NCBI RefSeq assembly: GCF_000277405.1
Contig: NC_017741.1
Span: forward strand, 124,001 to 188,000
Length of the DNA stretch: 64,000 bases
Direction: 5' to 3'
Source: Helicobacter pylori Shi112
Lineage (GTDB): Bacteria; Campylobacterota; Campylobacteria; Campylobacterales; Helicobacteraceae
Shown here piece after piece: positions 8,057 to 16,767 of the stretch. Position 1 is the first letter of the stretch, and every line of letters begins with the position of its first letter. A program made the position numbers and the translations under genes. The notes under the pieces are model-generated. The model worked only from the letters and a program-made list of their open reading frames with translations. It was not told the DNA's origin and ran no database searches.

Positions 8057-9406
8057 ATGTCAAACACAACTTGGTCGCCCGCTTCATGGCATTCTTTTAA
8101 GATAGAGCAACACCCCACTTATAAAGATAAGCAAGAATTAGAAAGGGTCAAAAAAGAATTGCGCTCTTACCCTCCCTTAGTGTTTGCTGGTGAAGCGAGG
8201 AACTTGCAAGAGCGCTTAGCCCAAGTCATTGACAATAAGGCGTTTTTGTTGCAAGGGGGCGATTGCGCGGAGTCGTTTTCTCAATTTAGCGCTAACAGGA
8301 TTAAAGACATGTTTAAAGTGATGATGCAAATGGCGATTGTCTTAACCTTTGCTGGCTCTATACCGATCGTGAAAGTGGGGCGCATTGCTGGGCAATTTGC
8401 CAAGCCTCGCTCTAATGCGACTGAGATACTAGATAATGAAGAAGTGCTGAGTTATAGAGGGGATATTATCAACGGGATTTCCAAAAAAGAAAGAGAGCCA
8501 AATCCTGAAAGAATGCTTAAAGCCTACCATCAAAGCGTAGCGACTTTAAACCTTATTAGAGCCTTTGCTCAAGGCGGGTTAGCGAATTTAGAGCAAGTGC
8601 ATCGTTTCAATTTGGATTTTGTCAAAAACAACGACTTCGGGAAAAAATACCAGCAAATCGCTGACCGGATCACGCAAGCTTTAGGGTTTATGCAAGCATG
8701 CGGGGTGGAGATAGAAAAAACGCCTATTCTTAGGGAAGTGGAATTTTACACCAGCCACGAAGCGTTACTGCTCCATTATGAAGAGCCTTTGGTGCGTAAG
8801 GATAGTTTGACTGACCAGTTTTATGATTGCTCCGCACACATGCTGTGGATTGGCGAAAGGACAAGAGATCCTAAGGGCGCGCATGTGGAGTTTTTAAGGG
8901 GGGTTTGTAACCCTATTGGCGTGAAAATCGGGCCTAATGCGAGCGTGAGCGAAGTGTTAGAATTGTGCGATGTTTTAAACCCGTGCAACATTAAGGGGCG
9001 TTTGAATTTGATCGTGCGCATGGGTTCTAAGATGATTAAAGAGCGTTTGCCTAAACTTTTACAAGGGGTGTTGAAAGAAAAACGCCATATTTTATGGAGC
9101 ATTGATCCCATGCATGGCAACACGGTTAAAACCAGCTTGGGGGTTAAAACAAGGGCTTTTGATAGCGTGTTAGATGAAGTGAAAAGCTTTTTTGAAATCC
9201 ACAGGGCTGAAGGGAGTTTGGCTTCAGGGGTTCATTTGGAAATGACAGGTGAGAATGTTACAGAATGTATCGGTGGCTCGCAAGCGATCACTGAAGAGGG
9301 TTTGAGCTGCCATTACTATACGCAATGCGATCCAAGGCTAAACGCCACCCAAGCCCTAGAACTCGCTTTCTTAATCGCTGACATGCTCAAAAAACAGCGT
9401 GCTTAA
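8057..9406 (+). CDS. aroG: 3-deoxy-7-phosphoheptulonate synthase, class II
   Basis: First step of the shikimate pathway: condenses phosphoenolpyruvate and erythrose 4-phosphate to DAHP. It has 449 residues and is the plant-like class II (AroAII) type, unrelated in sequence to E. coli AroG. Family blocks seen are [11 protein letters not shown] with the metal/PEP-site Cys, [39 protein letters not shown] and [15 protein letters not shown]. The ATG has the binding site AAAGGA. It stands alone with its own promoter and terminator. Confidence 0.95.
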   Translation: MSNTTWSPASWHSFKIEQHPTYKDKQELERVKKELRSYPPLVFAGEARNLQERLAQVIDNKAFLLQGGDCAESFSQFSANRIKDMFKVMMQMAIVLTFAGSIPIVKVGRIAGQFAKPRSNATEILDNEEVLSYRGDIINGISKKEREPNPERMLKAYHQSVATLNLIRAFAQGGLANLEQVHRFNLDFVKNNDFGKKYQQIADRITQALGFMQACGVEIEKTPILREVEFYTSHEALLLHYEEPLVRKDSLTDQFYDCSAHMLWIGERTRDPKGAHVEFLRGVCNPIGVKIGPNASVSEVLELCDVLNPCNIKGRLNLIVRMGSKMIKERLPKLLQGVLKEKRHILWSIDPMHGNTVKTSLGVKTRAFDSVLDEVKSFFEIHRAEGSLASGVHLEMTGENVTECIGGSQAITEEGLSCHYYTQCDPRLNATQALELAFLIADMLKKQRA

Positions 9407-9408
9407 TT

Positions 9409-9440
9409 AAAAAGAGATTAATTTTTCTTTAACTCTTTTT
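9409..9440 (+). terminator. aroG terminator
   Basis: AAAAAGAG (9409-9416) pairs perfectly with CTCTTTTT (9433-9440) three bases after the aroG stop. The loop is long (16 bases) and itself AT-rich. Confidence 0.5.
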
Positions 9441-9443
9441 CTT

Positions 9444-9449
9444 TATAAT
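9444..9449 (+). promoter_or_regulatory. -10 box for the small lipoprotein gene
   Basis: Perfect TATAAT directly after the aroG terminator and 36 bases before the ATG at 9485. It gives the tiny gene its own promoter. Confidence 0.5.
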
Positions 9450-9484
9450 TATCGTTAGCATTTTAATATTCAAAGGAGCTTGAA

Positions 9485-9619
9485 ATGAGAATTTCTCTTT
9501 TAGCTGTAATTTTAGCGCTATTATTTGTAGCTTGTCGTGAAACCAAACAACAAATTTTACAAAACGAAGCCGATAGCACCCCTTCAGAAAAAACCATTTG
9601 GCAGCCTGAACAAAAATAA
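9485..9619 (+). CDS. small lipoprotein, 44 residues
   Basis: A 44-residue frame beginning MRISLLAVILALLFVAC: a signal peptide ending in a lipobox (LFVAC) with the lipidated Cys at about residue 17. The mature part is short and polar (RETKQQILQNEAD..., ending WQPEQK). The binding site AAAGGAG (9472-9478) is ideally spaced and a TATAAT lies upstream. This small gene matches the size and place of a hypothetical gene between aroG and bcp in H. pylori. Function unknown; probably an inner- or outer-membrane anchored peptide. Confidence 0.75.
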   Translation: MRISLLAVILALLFVACRETKQQILQNEADSTPSEKTIWQPEQK

Positions 9620-9626
9620 AAATTGT

Positions 9627-9750
9627 AAAAACACTCAAAGGCATTTTTAAAATAAACGCAATAAAAGAGCTAGCGGGTGGTCGTCTTTTGTAAAGCGATC
9701 TTAAGGGCTATTAAAGGGGAATGATTCCAAAACACTCCCTATCTCTTATG
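9627..9750 (+). repeat. intergenic element family, copy A
   Basis: AAAAACACTCAAAGGCATTT (9627-9646), AATAAAAGAGC (9660-9670), then TTAAGGGC, AAAGGGGAATGATTCCAAAA and CTCCCTATCTCTTATG (9735-9750). Same order as copies B, C and D, but the stem arms are more degenerate. Confidence 0.45.
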
Positions 9751-9873
9751 AAGTTTGTTATCAAACAAAATTTAAAAAAACAATTTTTTAAAAGTGAGAG
9801 AATGGCTAAAAATCTCAAATTAAAATGGGCGAAAGCTAGAGAGTTAAACTACAAACTCTCTAAAACTTTTTGA
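9748..9873 (+). CDS. possible 41-residue basic peptide
   Basis: An ATG-started frame of 41 codons (MKFVIKQNLKKQFF...) begins inside copy A of the intergenic element and runs 25 bases into the 3' end of bcp on the other strand. It is strongly basic (about one third Lys/Arg) with no membrane segment. An internal ATG at 9802 would give 23 residues. No good ribosome binding site is present. I give it low confidence; it may be a chance frame in AT-rich DNA. Confidence 0.15.
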   Translation: MKFVIKQNLKKQFFKSERMAKNLKLKWAKARELNYKLSKTF

Positions 9874-10307
9874 GCATGGCCTTTCGCTTTGACATTGTAG
9901 AAGCATTTTTCTAAAACGCCTTGCGTGTTGATGATGAAAGTGGAGCGGATAATCCCCAAATGCTCCTTCCCATAAAGCATGCGTTTGCCATAAGCTTTGT
10001 AAAGATTGGCGGCTTTTTTATCTTCATCGCAGAGCAAAATCACATTCAAAGAGCATTGGCTGATAAATTTTTGATGCGATTGAGCGTTATCAGGGCTTAC
10101 GCCTACGACAACAGCGTTTTTCTTTTCAAATTCACTAAACAGATCGCTAAAGTCTTTGGCTTCTAGAGTGCATCCGGGGGTGTTGTCTTTAGGGTAGAAA
10201 TACAGCACCACTTTTTTATGGAGCAAATCTTTTAAAGAAATCTCTACGCCATCGCTGTTTTTCAACCTGAAATCAGGGGCTAATTGCCCCACTTCTAATT
10301 TTTCCAT
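9849..10307 (-). CDS. bcp: bacterioferritin comigratory protein, peroxiredoxin
   Basis: Thioredoxin-dependent peroxidase that reduces hydrogen and organic peroxides. It has 152 residues, normal for BCP/PrxQ. The peroxidatic Cys46 is in KDNTPGCTLEA, with the conserved Pro and Thr around it; VVVGVSPDNAQSHQKFI and IIRSTFIINTQG complete the fold. The second Cys five residues on, used as resolving Cys in E. coli BCP, is replaced (Lys51). Cysteines remain in SQCSLNVILLC, so it may act as a 1-Cys enzyme or resolve differently. A perfect 9-bp hairpin overlaps the stop codon. It follows the lutABC-like genes on the same strand, 9 bases after lutC. Confidence 0.93.
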   Translation of the reverse strand: MEKLEVGQLAPDFRLKNSDGVEISLKDLLHKKVVLYFYPKDNTPGCTLEAKDFSDLFSEFEKKNAVVVGVSPDNAQSHQKFISQCSLNVILLCDEDKKAANLYKAYGKRMLYGKEHLGIIRSTFIINTQGVLEKCFYNVKAKGHAQKVLESL

Positions 10308-10316
10308 CCTTATCCT

Positions 10317-10952
10317 TTAATAGAGAATGATAGCGACTTTTTGAGGCCCATGCACCCCAAAAACGGTTTTTAATTCAATATCGGCTGTCCGGCTAGGCCC
10401 GCCAATAAGGAGCATGTTTGTGGGTAATACGCCGTTTTTACTTTGGTTTTTTAAAGCTTGCATGCCTTCACTCAAATTGCGCACAATGGATTCTTTTTTC
10501 AATAAGATGATGCAATTAAGGGTGATGAGCGAAAGTAACCTTGGGCTTGCATGCGAAGAAACCGCTCCAATCATGCCCAAGCTTGAAATCCCACAAACCC
10601 CATGCAATAAAGCCGTATCAATCTCAAACAGCTCTTCACGCATCGCTTCAATTTCTTTATCATAAGGTTGTAAAGTAAAATCCTTGAACGCTTCAAAATT
10701 CAAATTCAAATCTGTAGAGTGTAAGACTTTTTTGCTTTTAAAATTTTCTAAAGCCTTTAAAATTGCTTGCTCTAAATTTTCTTTAGCGCTTTCAATGACT
10801 TCAGCTTTATTCAACACTTGGAAATGCTTGTATTCTTCCACCAAGTCTTCAAACTCCACTTTAATGATATTCCTGTAAGCAGGGTTTGCTCCCTGAATGG
10901 CATGCTTGGCTCTGGCTTCTTTAATGCGCTTTAAAATAAGCTCTTTACTCAT
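10317..10952 (-). CDS. lutC: LUD-domain protein, LutC-like
   Basis: Third subunit of the LutABC L-lactate oxidation complex by family. It has 211 residues, with a single LUD (DUF162) domain: ALLHGVCGISSLGMIGAVSS, SLITLNCIILLKKESIV and the closing LLIGGPSRTADIELKTVFGVHGP, which is a strong signature. The last motif with PSRTADIE is seen in nearly all LutC proteins. The start overlaps the lutB 3' end by 8 bases, so it belongs to the lutA-lutB-lutC operon. Next to lactate permeases, the role in lactate use is well supported; biochemical activity is inferred. Confidence 0.85.
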   Translation of the reverse strand: MSKELILKRIKEARAKHAIQGANPAYRNIIKVEFEDLVEEYKHFQVLNKAEVIESAKENLEQAILKALENFKSKKVLHSTDLNLNFEAFKDFTLQPYDKEIEAMREELFEIDTALLHGVCGISSLGMIGAVSSHASPRLLSLITLNCIILLKKESIVRNLSEGMQALKNQSKNGVLPTNMLLIGGPSRTADIELKTVFGVHGPQKVAIILY

Positions 10953-12390
10953 AAATCACCCCTTCTAAGTGCTGGACTTTTGCATGCAAGCTTGTGTCCA
11001 TATTGGGTAAGGTTCTTACGCTCGCCCACTCTTTGACTAAAGGCAGTATGGGAGCTAAAAGCTTGCCTAAAGGCGAGAAAAATTGAGCCATTTTCAATTG
11101 GAAACGCCACTTAGCCCCATCGCTTGCCATTTTGGCAAACATTTTCATAGAGAATTTTTCCATCCCGCCGTGTTGGGTGCTTTTAGCCCCCTTAACTACG
11201 CCTCTGCCCTCGCCCACTTTATCCGATCGTAAATCTCTAATGAGCTCGGCTAAAGGGATTTCTACAGGGCAAACTTCAGTGCAACGCCCGCAAAGACTGC
11301 ACAAATTGGGGATATGCCCGTAATTATTCAGGCCAAAGAGTTGGGGGGATACCACCACGCCTATAGGGCCAGGATAAGTAGAAAGATAGGCATGCCCACC
11401 GATTTTGTCATACACGGGGCAGTGGTTCAAACAAGTCCCGCAACGGATGCATGAAAGAGCGCGATAATACTTTTCATCAGCCAAAATATTAGAGCGGTTG
11501 TTGTCTAATAAAATGATGTGGGCTTCTTTAGGGCCGTCTAAATCGCCCTCTTTTCTGGGGCCTGTGATAATGTTTTGATAGCATGTGATAGGCACACCCA
11601 CAGCGCTTGGAGCGAGCAGATTGTTTAAAATCGCCGCATCATCAAAGCTTTCTACTAATTTTTCAATCCCGCAAATAGCGACATGCACATCGCATGCGGT
11701 GGTGCTCATGCGGCCATTGCCTTCATTTTCAACTAACCAGATCGCACCCTCATTAGCGATAGCGAAATTCACCCCACTGATCCCCATTTTAAAGCTTTCA
11801 AATTCTTTGCGCATGTGTTTTCTGGCGATCGCATTAAGCTTTTCAGGCTCTTCTTCATAAGCGGCGTTGAGTTTTTCTTCAAAAATCTTACCGATTTGCT
11901 TGCGGTTTTTATGGATAGCCGGCACGACAATATGCACGGGGTGTTCATTAATGAGCTGGATAATCAATTCGCCCAAATCCGTTTCTTGTGCTTGAATGCC
12001 CTTTTCTTTGAGGTAATGGTTCAAGCCAATTTCTTCGCTCGCCATGGACTTTTGCTTTAAAATGCGCTTGATATTCTTTTCTTTAGCGAGGTTGTAAATG
12101 ATTTCATTAGCTTCATCACCGTCTTTAGCGTAATGGATTTTAAAGCCGTTTTGAGTGGCGTTTTTTTCAAACAATTCCAAATACTCATCAAGCCTGGATA
12201 AAATTTTAAGCTTGACTTCTTTGCCTAATTCCCTTAAATTTTCCCATTCGCTGTAACGATTTTTAATCAAATTCTTACGATTAGCCCTTAAGGTGTCCAT
12301 TGCAGAACGCAAATTTTCCCTTAATTGCATATCGCCTAATTGGTCGGTGATGATTTCTTCGTATTCTTGGTCGCTATGATATTTTTCCAT
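10945..12390 (-). CDS. lutB: iron-sulphur LUD protein, LutB-like
   Basis: Central subunit of the LutABC-type L-lactate dehydrogenase complex. It has 481 residues: an N-terminal LUD domain (about 60-290, with GISGVNFAIANEGAIWLVEN and EGNGRMST), then two 4Fe-4S motifs, CIRCGTCLNHCPVY and CSLCGRCTEVCPVEIP, and a C-terminal tail (FFSPLGKLLAPILPLVK) typical of LutB. The ATG is followed at once by acidic MEKYHSDQEYEE. It lies between lutA (28 bases upstream) and lutC (8-base overlap). With them it passes electrons from lactate to the respiratory chain; membrane association is inferred. Confidence 0.88.
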   Translation of the reverse strand: MEKYHSDQEYEEIITDQLGDMQLRENLRSAMDTLRANRKNLIKNRYSEWENLRELGKEVKLKILSRLDEYLELFEKNATQNGFKIHYAKDGDEANEIIYNLAKEKNIKRILKQKSMASEEIGLNHYLKEKGIQAQETDLGELIIQLINEHPVHIVVPAIHKNRKQIGKIFEEKLNAAYEEEPEKLNAIARKHMRKEFESFKMGISGVNFAIANEGAIWLVENEGNGRMSTTACDVHVAICGIEKLVESFDDAAILNNLLAPSAVGVPITCYQNIITGPRKEGDLDGPKEAHIILLDNNRSNILADEKYYRALSCIRCGTCLNHCPVYDKIGGHAYLSTYPGPIGVVVSPQLFGLNNYGHIPNLCSLCGRCTEVCPVEIPLAELIRDLRSDKVGEGRGVVKGAKSTQHGGMEKFSMKMFAKMASDGAKWRFQLKMAQFFSPLGKLLAPILPLVKEWASVRTLPNMDTSLHAKVQHLEGVIYE

Positions 12391-12418
12391 GATTATTCCT
12401 TAAAATAATTCTTTAATG

Positions 12419-13147
12419 TTAAAGCCCAAGCCTTGAGGCTAAAAAGTCATAAAAATGCATGGGTTTTGTGGGAGAACCCATTTTTTGCATAGCGGTGCTG
12501 ATATTCATCAAACACCCAGCGTCCGCTGAAACAATCACATCCACCTGACGGCTTTCTATGTCTTTAATCTTTTCTTTGACCATAACCGCTGAAATTTCAG
12601 GCTCTTTGACTGAAAAAGTCCCCCCAAACCCGCAGCATTCTTCTTCTTTTTCCAATTCAATGAGTTCCACATTTTTAAGCTGTCTGATGAGATTTTTCGC
12701 CGAGTCAATCACTTTAGCCACCCTTAAAGCATGGCAATTAGAATGCCATGTGATTTTAAGGGGTTCGCCCTTATCTTCATATTTGACTTGCAATTTTTTA
12801 TCCAAAAACTCGCTCAATTCATACACCCTAGAGCAAAAATCTTTAACCATGTTAAATTCCGCATGCCCTTCAAACAATTCCAAATAATCATGCCGCATCA
12901 TCCCCGTGCATGAACCGCTAGGCAAGATAATAGGGTAGTCGTTATTGGAATAAAGTTTGATATTGTATAAAACGACTTTTTTTGTTTCTTCATAATACCC
13001 TGAGTTGTAGCTTGGCTGGCCGCAACATGTCTGGTCTTTTTTAAAAACCACTTCCAAATTTTCCTTGCGGAGTAATTTGATAGCGTTAAGCGATGCGTTG
13101 CTGTATATGGCTGCTCCTAGACAAGTAGCAAAGAAATTGACTTTCAA
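12419..13147 (-). CDS. lutA: CCG-domain oxidoreductase subunit, LutA-like
   Basis: First subunit of the LutABC-like lactate oxidation complex, made of two cysteine-rich CCG domains: FFATCLGAAIYS with DQTCCGQPSYNSGYY, then WHSNCHAL with EEECCGFGGTFSVKEPEIS and SADAGCLMNI. These bind Fe-S clusters and resemble heterodisulphide reductase HdrB and glycolate oxidase GlcF. I choose the TTG at 13147 because GGAG precedes it at good spacing and the protein then starts (M)KVNFFATCLG like other LutA (242 residues). An in-frame ATG 33 codons upstream (13246) adds a hydrophobic helix but has no ribosome binding site. Divergent from the lactate permeases. Confidence 0.85.
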   Translation of the reverse strand: MKVNFFATCLGAAIYSNASLNAIKLLRKENLEVVFKKDQTCCGQPSYNSGYYEETKKVVLYNIKLYSNNDYPIILPSGSCTGMMRHDYLELFEGHAEFNMVKDFCSRVYELSEFLDKKLQVKYEDKGEPLKITWHSNCHALRVAKVIDSAKNLIRQLKNVELIELEKEEECCGFGGTFSVKEPEISAVMVKEKIKDIESRQVDVIVSADAGCLMNISTAMQKMGSPTKPMHFYDFLASRLGL

Positions 13148-13367
13148 AGAAGGCTCCTTAAAATTCCAAATTAAGAGTTTCAAACACAATATAATACTCA
13201 AAATTAGTAAGATTGTAATCACAAGTTGATAAACCCACTCGCTCAAACATTGTTACTAAAATAAACCACAAACCCATTAAATTTGACTTAATATTAAATG
13301 CTACTTAAAATTAGTTTTTTCTTTTAAGTAAGATAAAAAAATACTTTTAATTATTCAAGGAAAATTT

Positions 13368-15017
13368 ATGGAATTTTATCAAGTCTATGACCCATTAGGC
13401 AATATTTGGCTGAGCGCTTTAGTGGCGCTATCGCCTATTGTGCTTTTTTTTATTTCTCTTATTGTCTTTAAACTTAAAGGGTATAGCGCTGGGTTTTTAA
13501 GCTTAGTGCTTTCAATCATTATTGCGTTGTTTGTGTATAAAATGCCTGCTCAAATGGTGAGCGCGAGTTTTTTCTATGGCTTTCTTTATGGCTTGTGGCC
13601 GATCGCTTGGATTGTGATCGCTGCGATTTTTCTTTACAACCTTTCAGTGAAATCCGGGTATTTTGAGATTTTAAAAGAAAGCATTTTAACCCTAACGCCG
13701 GATCACCGCATTTTAGTGATTTTGATTGGCTTTTGTTTTGGCTCGTTTTTAGAAGGAGCGATCGGCTTTGGAGGCCCGGTAGCGATCACAGCGGCGATTT
13801 TAGTCGGCCTTGGGCTAAACCCCTTATACGCTGCCGGATTGTGCCTAATCGCTAACACCGCTCCTGTAGCTTTTGGCGCGGTGGGTATTCCTATTACGGC
13901 AATGGCTAGCGTGGTGGGTATCCCTGAATTAGAGATTTCTCAAATGGTGGGCAGGGTGTTACCCATTTTTTCCATTGGTATCCCTTTTTTCATCGTGTTT
14001 TTAATGGATGGTTTTAAGGGGATTAGAGAGACTTTTCCTGCAGTGGCTGTTACCGGGTTTAGTTTCGCTATCGCGCAATTTTTAAGCTCTAATTATCTAG
14101 GGCCGCAACTTCCGGATATTATTTCAGCCTTAGTGTCATTGATCGCTACCACTTTGTTTTTAAAATTCTGGCAGCCCAAACGCATTTTCACCAGCAATGG
14201 CAAAGAGCCCGCAATCAGCACAGAAAAACACCATATTTGTAAGGTGGTTGTGGCGTGGATGCCTTTTGTGTTGCTCACTATTACGATTATCATATGGACG
14301 CAACCCTGGTTTAAAGCGCTCTTTAAAGAAGGCGGGGCTTTGGCGTTTTCTAGCTTTGCGTTTGAATTCAATTCTATCAGTCAAAAGATTTTTAAAACCG
14401 TTCCCATTGTTACTGAAGCGACCAATTTTCCTGTCGTGTTCAAATTCCCCTTGATTCTAACGACAGGCACTTCCATTTTTTTAGCCGCTCTTTTAAGCGT
14501 GTTTTTGTTGCGCGTGAAAATCAGCGATGCGATAGGGGTGTTTGGGGCTACTTTAAAAGAAATGCGTTTGCCGATTTTAACCATTGGCGTGGTTTTAGCG
14601 TTTGCGTATGTGGCTAATTATAGCGGCATGAGCGCCACGCTCGCTTTAGCGTTAGCGGATACTGGGCATGTTTTCACTTTCTTTTCGCCTGTTGTAGGCT
14701 GGCTTGGGGTGTTTTTAACCGGAAGCGATACGAGTTCTAATCTTTTATTTGGCTCTTTGCAAATGCTCATCGCTACACAGCTTGGCTTGCCTGAAGTGCT
14801 TTTCTTAGCGGCAAACACTTCAGGGGGTGTTGTGGGTAAAATGATAAGCCCTCAAAGTATCGCTATCGCTTGCGCGGCGGTGGGGTTAGTGGGGAAAGAG
14901 AGCGAATTGTTCAGATTTACAGTAAAATACTCTATCGCTTTGGCAATCATTATGGGGATTGTCTTCACTCTTATTGCTTATGTCTTCCCCTTTATTATCC
15001 CGGTTACTCCTACTTAA
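13368..15017 (+). CDS. lctP: L-lactate permease (first copy)
   Basis: Inner-membrane lactate/proton symporter of the LctP family, 549 residues with about 13 hydrophobic helices. Family blocks are QVYDPLGNIWLSALVAL at the N-terminus, GFCFGSFLEGAIGFGGPVAI (the LctP signature), PVAFGAVGIPI, FLTGSDTSSNLLFGSLQ and GKMISPQSIAIACAAVG near the C-terminus. The binding site AAGGA precedes the ATG. It is followed 48 bases later by a close paralogue on the same strand, and lutABC are divergent, so uptake and oxidation of lactate are encoded together. Confidence 0.95.
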   Translation: MEFYQVYDPLGNIWLSALVALSPIVLFFISLIVFKLKGYSAGFLSLVLSIIIALFVYKMPAQMVSASFFYGFLYGLWPIAWIVIAAIFLYNLSVKSGYFEILKESILTLTPDHRILVILIGFCFGSFLEGAIGFGGPVAITAAILVGLGLNPLYAAGLCLIANTAPVAFGAVGIPITAMASVVGIPELEISQMVGRVLPIFSIGIPFFIVFLMDGFKGIRETFPAVAVTGFSFAIAQFLSSNYLGPQLPDIISALVSLIATTLFLKFWQPKRIFTSNGKEPAISTEKHHICKVVVAWMPFVLLTITIIIWTQPWFKALFKEGGALAFSSFAFEFNSISQKIFKTVPIVTEATNFPVVFKFPLILTTGTSIFLAALLSVFLLRVKISDAIGVFGATLKEMRLPILTIGVVLAFAYVANYSGMSATLALALADTGHVFTFFSPVVGWLGVFLTGSDTSSNLLFGSLQMLIATQLGLPEVLFLAANTSGGVVGKMISPQSIAIACAAVGLVGKESELFRFTVKYSIALAIIMGIVFTLIAYVFPFIIPVTPT

Positions 15018-15065
15018 TGGAGGGGGTTTAGGGGAGTAAGAGAATATTTTAAAAAGGGATTTTTA

Positions 15066-16721
15066 GTGTCAGAATTTCATCAAGTTTATGACCCTTTGGG
15101 TAATATTTGGCTGAGCGCTCTTGTGGCCTTATTACCGATTTTGCTATTTTTCTTATCTTTAATGGTTTTTAAACTCAAAGGTTATGCGGCGGCCTTTTTG
15201 AGCGTGGTTCTGTCAGCCATTATTGCGGTTTTAGTGTATAAAATGCCTGTTAGCATGGTGGGTTCAAGCTTTCTTTATGGCTTCCTCTATGGCTTATGGC
15301 CGATCGCTTGGATCATTATTGCGGCGATTTTTTTATACAAACTCAGCGTTAAATCCGGCTATTTTGAAATTTTAAAAGAAAGCGTTCAGTCCATCACTTT
15401 AGATCACAGGATTTTAGTGATTTTGATTGGCTTTTGTTTTGGCTCGTTTTTAGAAGGAGCGATCGGCTTTGGAGGGCCTATTGCCATTACAGCGGCGATT
15501 TTAGTGGGCTTAGGGTTAAGCCCCTTATACGCTGCCGGGTTATGTTTGATTGCTAACACCGCTCCTGTAGCCTTTGGCGCGGTGGGTATCCCTATAAGCG
15601 CGATGGCGAGCGCGGTAGGGGTGCCAGCGATTTTGATTTCAGCCATGACGGGTAAAATCCTTTTTTTTGTGAGCTTGTTCGTGCCGTTTTTCATTGTGTT
15701 TTTAATGGATGGCTTTAAGGGGATTAAAGAAACTTTTCCGGCCGTTTTTATCGCGGCTTTTTCTTTCGCTATTGCACAATTTTTAAGCTCTAATTACTTG
15801 GGACCAGAATTGCCTGGCATTATTTCAGCCCTTGTTTCACTCGTTGCAACGGCACTCTTTTTGAAATTTTGGCAGCCTAAAGTGATTTTTAGAAGTGATG
15901 GCAAAGCGGCTTCATTCACTAAGAGTAACCATCATATCTGTAAGATCTATGTCGCTTGGTCTCCTTTTGTGATTTTGGTTTTAGTGATTGTGTTATGGAT
16001 ACAGCCTTTTTTTAAGGCTTTATTTGAAAAAGACGGCTTGTTAGCTTTTTCTAATTTTTATTTTGAATTCAATAATATCAGTAACCACATCTTTAAAAGC
16101 CCGCCTTTTGTAGAATCCGATCAAAGCGCGAGTTTTCCGGTGGTGTTTAAATTTTCTTTAATCAACACGGTTGGCACTTCCATTTTTTTAGCCGCTCTCA
16201 TTAGCATACTCGTTTTAAGGGTGCGAGTGAGCGATGCGCTGAGCGTCTTTGGCGAGACTTTAAAAGAAATGCGCTACCCCATTCTTACCATTGGTTTAGT
16301 TTTAAGCTTTGCCTATGTGTCTAATTACAGCGGGATTTCTTCCACTCTAGCCTTAGCGCTCACCCATACGGGCTTAGCTTTCACCTTTTTCTCGCCCTTG
16401 ATCGGGTGGGTGGGCGTGTTTTTAACCGGGAGCGATACGAGTTCTAATCTTTTATTTGGCTCTTTACAGCAACTCACCGCCCAACGATTGCACCTCCCTG
16501 AGATTTTAACCCTAACGGCTAATACCGTGGGTGGCACTTTGGGCAAGATGATAAGCCCTCAAAGCATCGCTATCGCTTGCGCGGCAGTGGGATTGGCCGG
16601 GAAAGAGAGCAATTTATTCAAATTCACGGTCAAATACTCCCTTATTTTTGTAGCGATCATGGGAGTTGTGATTAGCGCGATTGCGTATTTGATCCCTGAA
16701 GTGGTGCCTGCGATAAAGTAG
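15066..16721 (+). CDS. lctP: L-lactate permease (second copy)
   Basis: Paralogue of the preceding gene: 551 residues, the same helices and the same signature blocks (GFCFGSFLEGAIGFGGPIAI, FLTGSDTSSNLLFGSLQ, GKMISPQSIAIACAAVG). The start is GTG at 15066 (translation MSEFHQVYDPLGN) behind AAAAAGGGA. The two proteins differ mainly in the cytoplasmic/variable loops (for example residues around 190-215 and 290-370), so this is an old tandem duplication and not a recent copy. The pair may differ in affinity or in D/L-lactate preference; that is inference. Confidence 0.95.
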   Translation: MSEFHQVYDPLGNIWLSALVALLPILLFFLSLMVFKLKGYAAAFLSVVLSAIIAVLVYKMPVSMVGSSFLYGFLYGLWPIAWIIIAAIFLYKLSVKSGYFEILKESVQSITLDHRILVILIGFCFGSFLEGAIGFGGPIAITAAILVGLGLSPLYAAGLCLIANTAPVAFGAVGIPISAMASAVGVPAILISAMTGKILFFVSLFVPFFIVFLMDGFKGIKETFPAVFIAAFSFAIAQFLSSNYLGPELPGIISALVSLVATALFLKFWQPKVIFRSDGKAASFTKSNHHICKIYVAWSPFVILVLVIVLWIQPFFKALFEKDGLLAFSNFYFEFNNISNHIFKSPPFVESDQSASFPVVFKFSLINTVGTSIFLAALISILVLRVRVSDALSVFGETLKEMRYPILTIGLVLSFAYVSNYSGISSTLALALTHTGLAFTFFSPLIGWVGVFLTGSDTSSNLLFGSLQQLTAQRLHLPEILTLTANTVGGTLGKMISPQSIAIACAAVGLAGKESNLFKFTVKYSLIFVAIMGVVISAIAYLIPEVVPAIK

Positions 16722-16732
16722 AGCCATTTTAG

Positions 16733-16767
16733 ATTTGGCAGGGTTTAACCCCCAAATAAATTTTTTT
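16733..16767 (+). terminator. terminator between convergent lctP and mutY
   Basis: ATTTGG (16733-16738) pairs with CCAAAT (16752-16757) around an inner GGG/CCC stem. Seven T's end at 16767. The hairpin overlaps the mutY stop at 16745 and serves the lctP pair on the plus strand. Confidence 0.55.

Noticed and set aside
9748..9873. 41-codon basic frame as a toxin of the AapA type
   Set aside because: It lacks the W-K-T-L-Y core and the short 30-residue length of AapA peptides and has no binding site; kept only as a low-confidence ORF.
13147..13246. N-terminal membrane extension of the LutA-like protein
   Set aside because: The 33 extra codons encode a hydrophobic helix but have no ribosome binding site, while the TTG at 13147 has one and gives the family-standard N-terminus.
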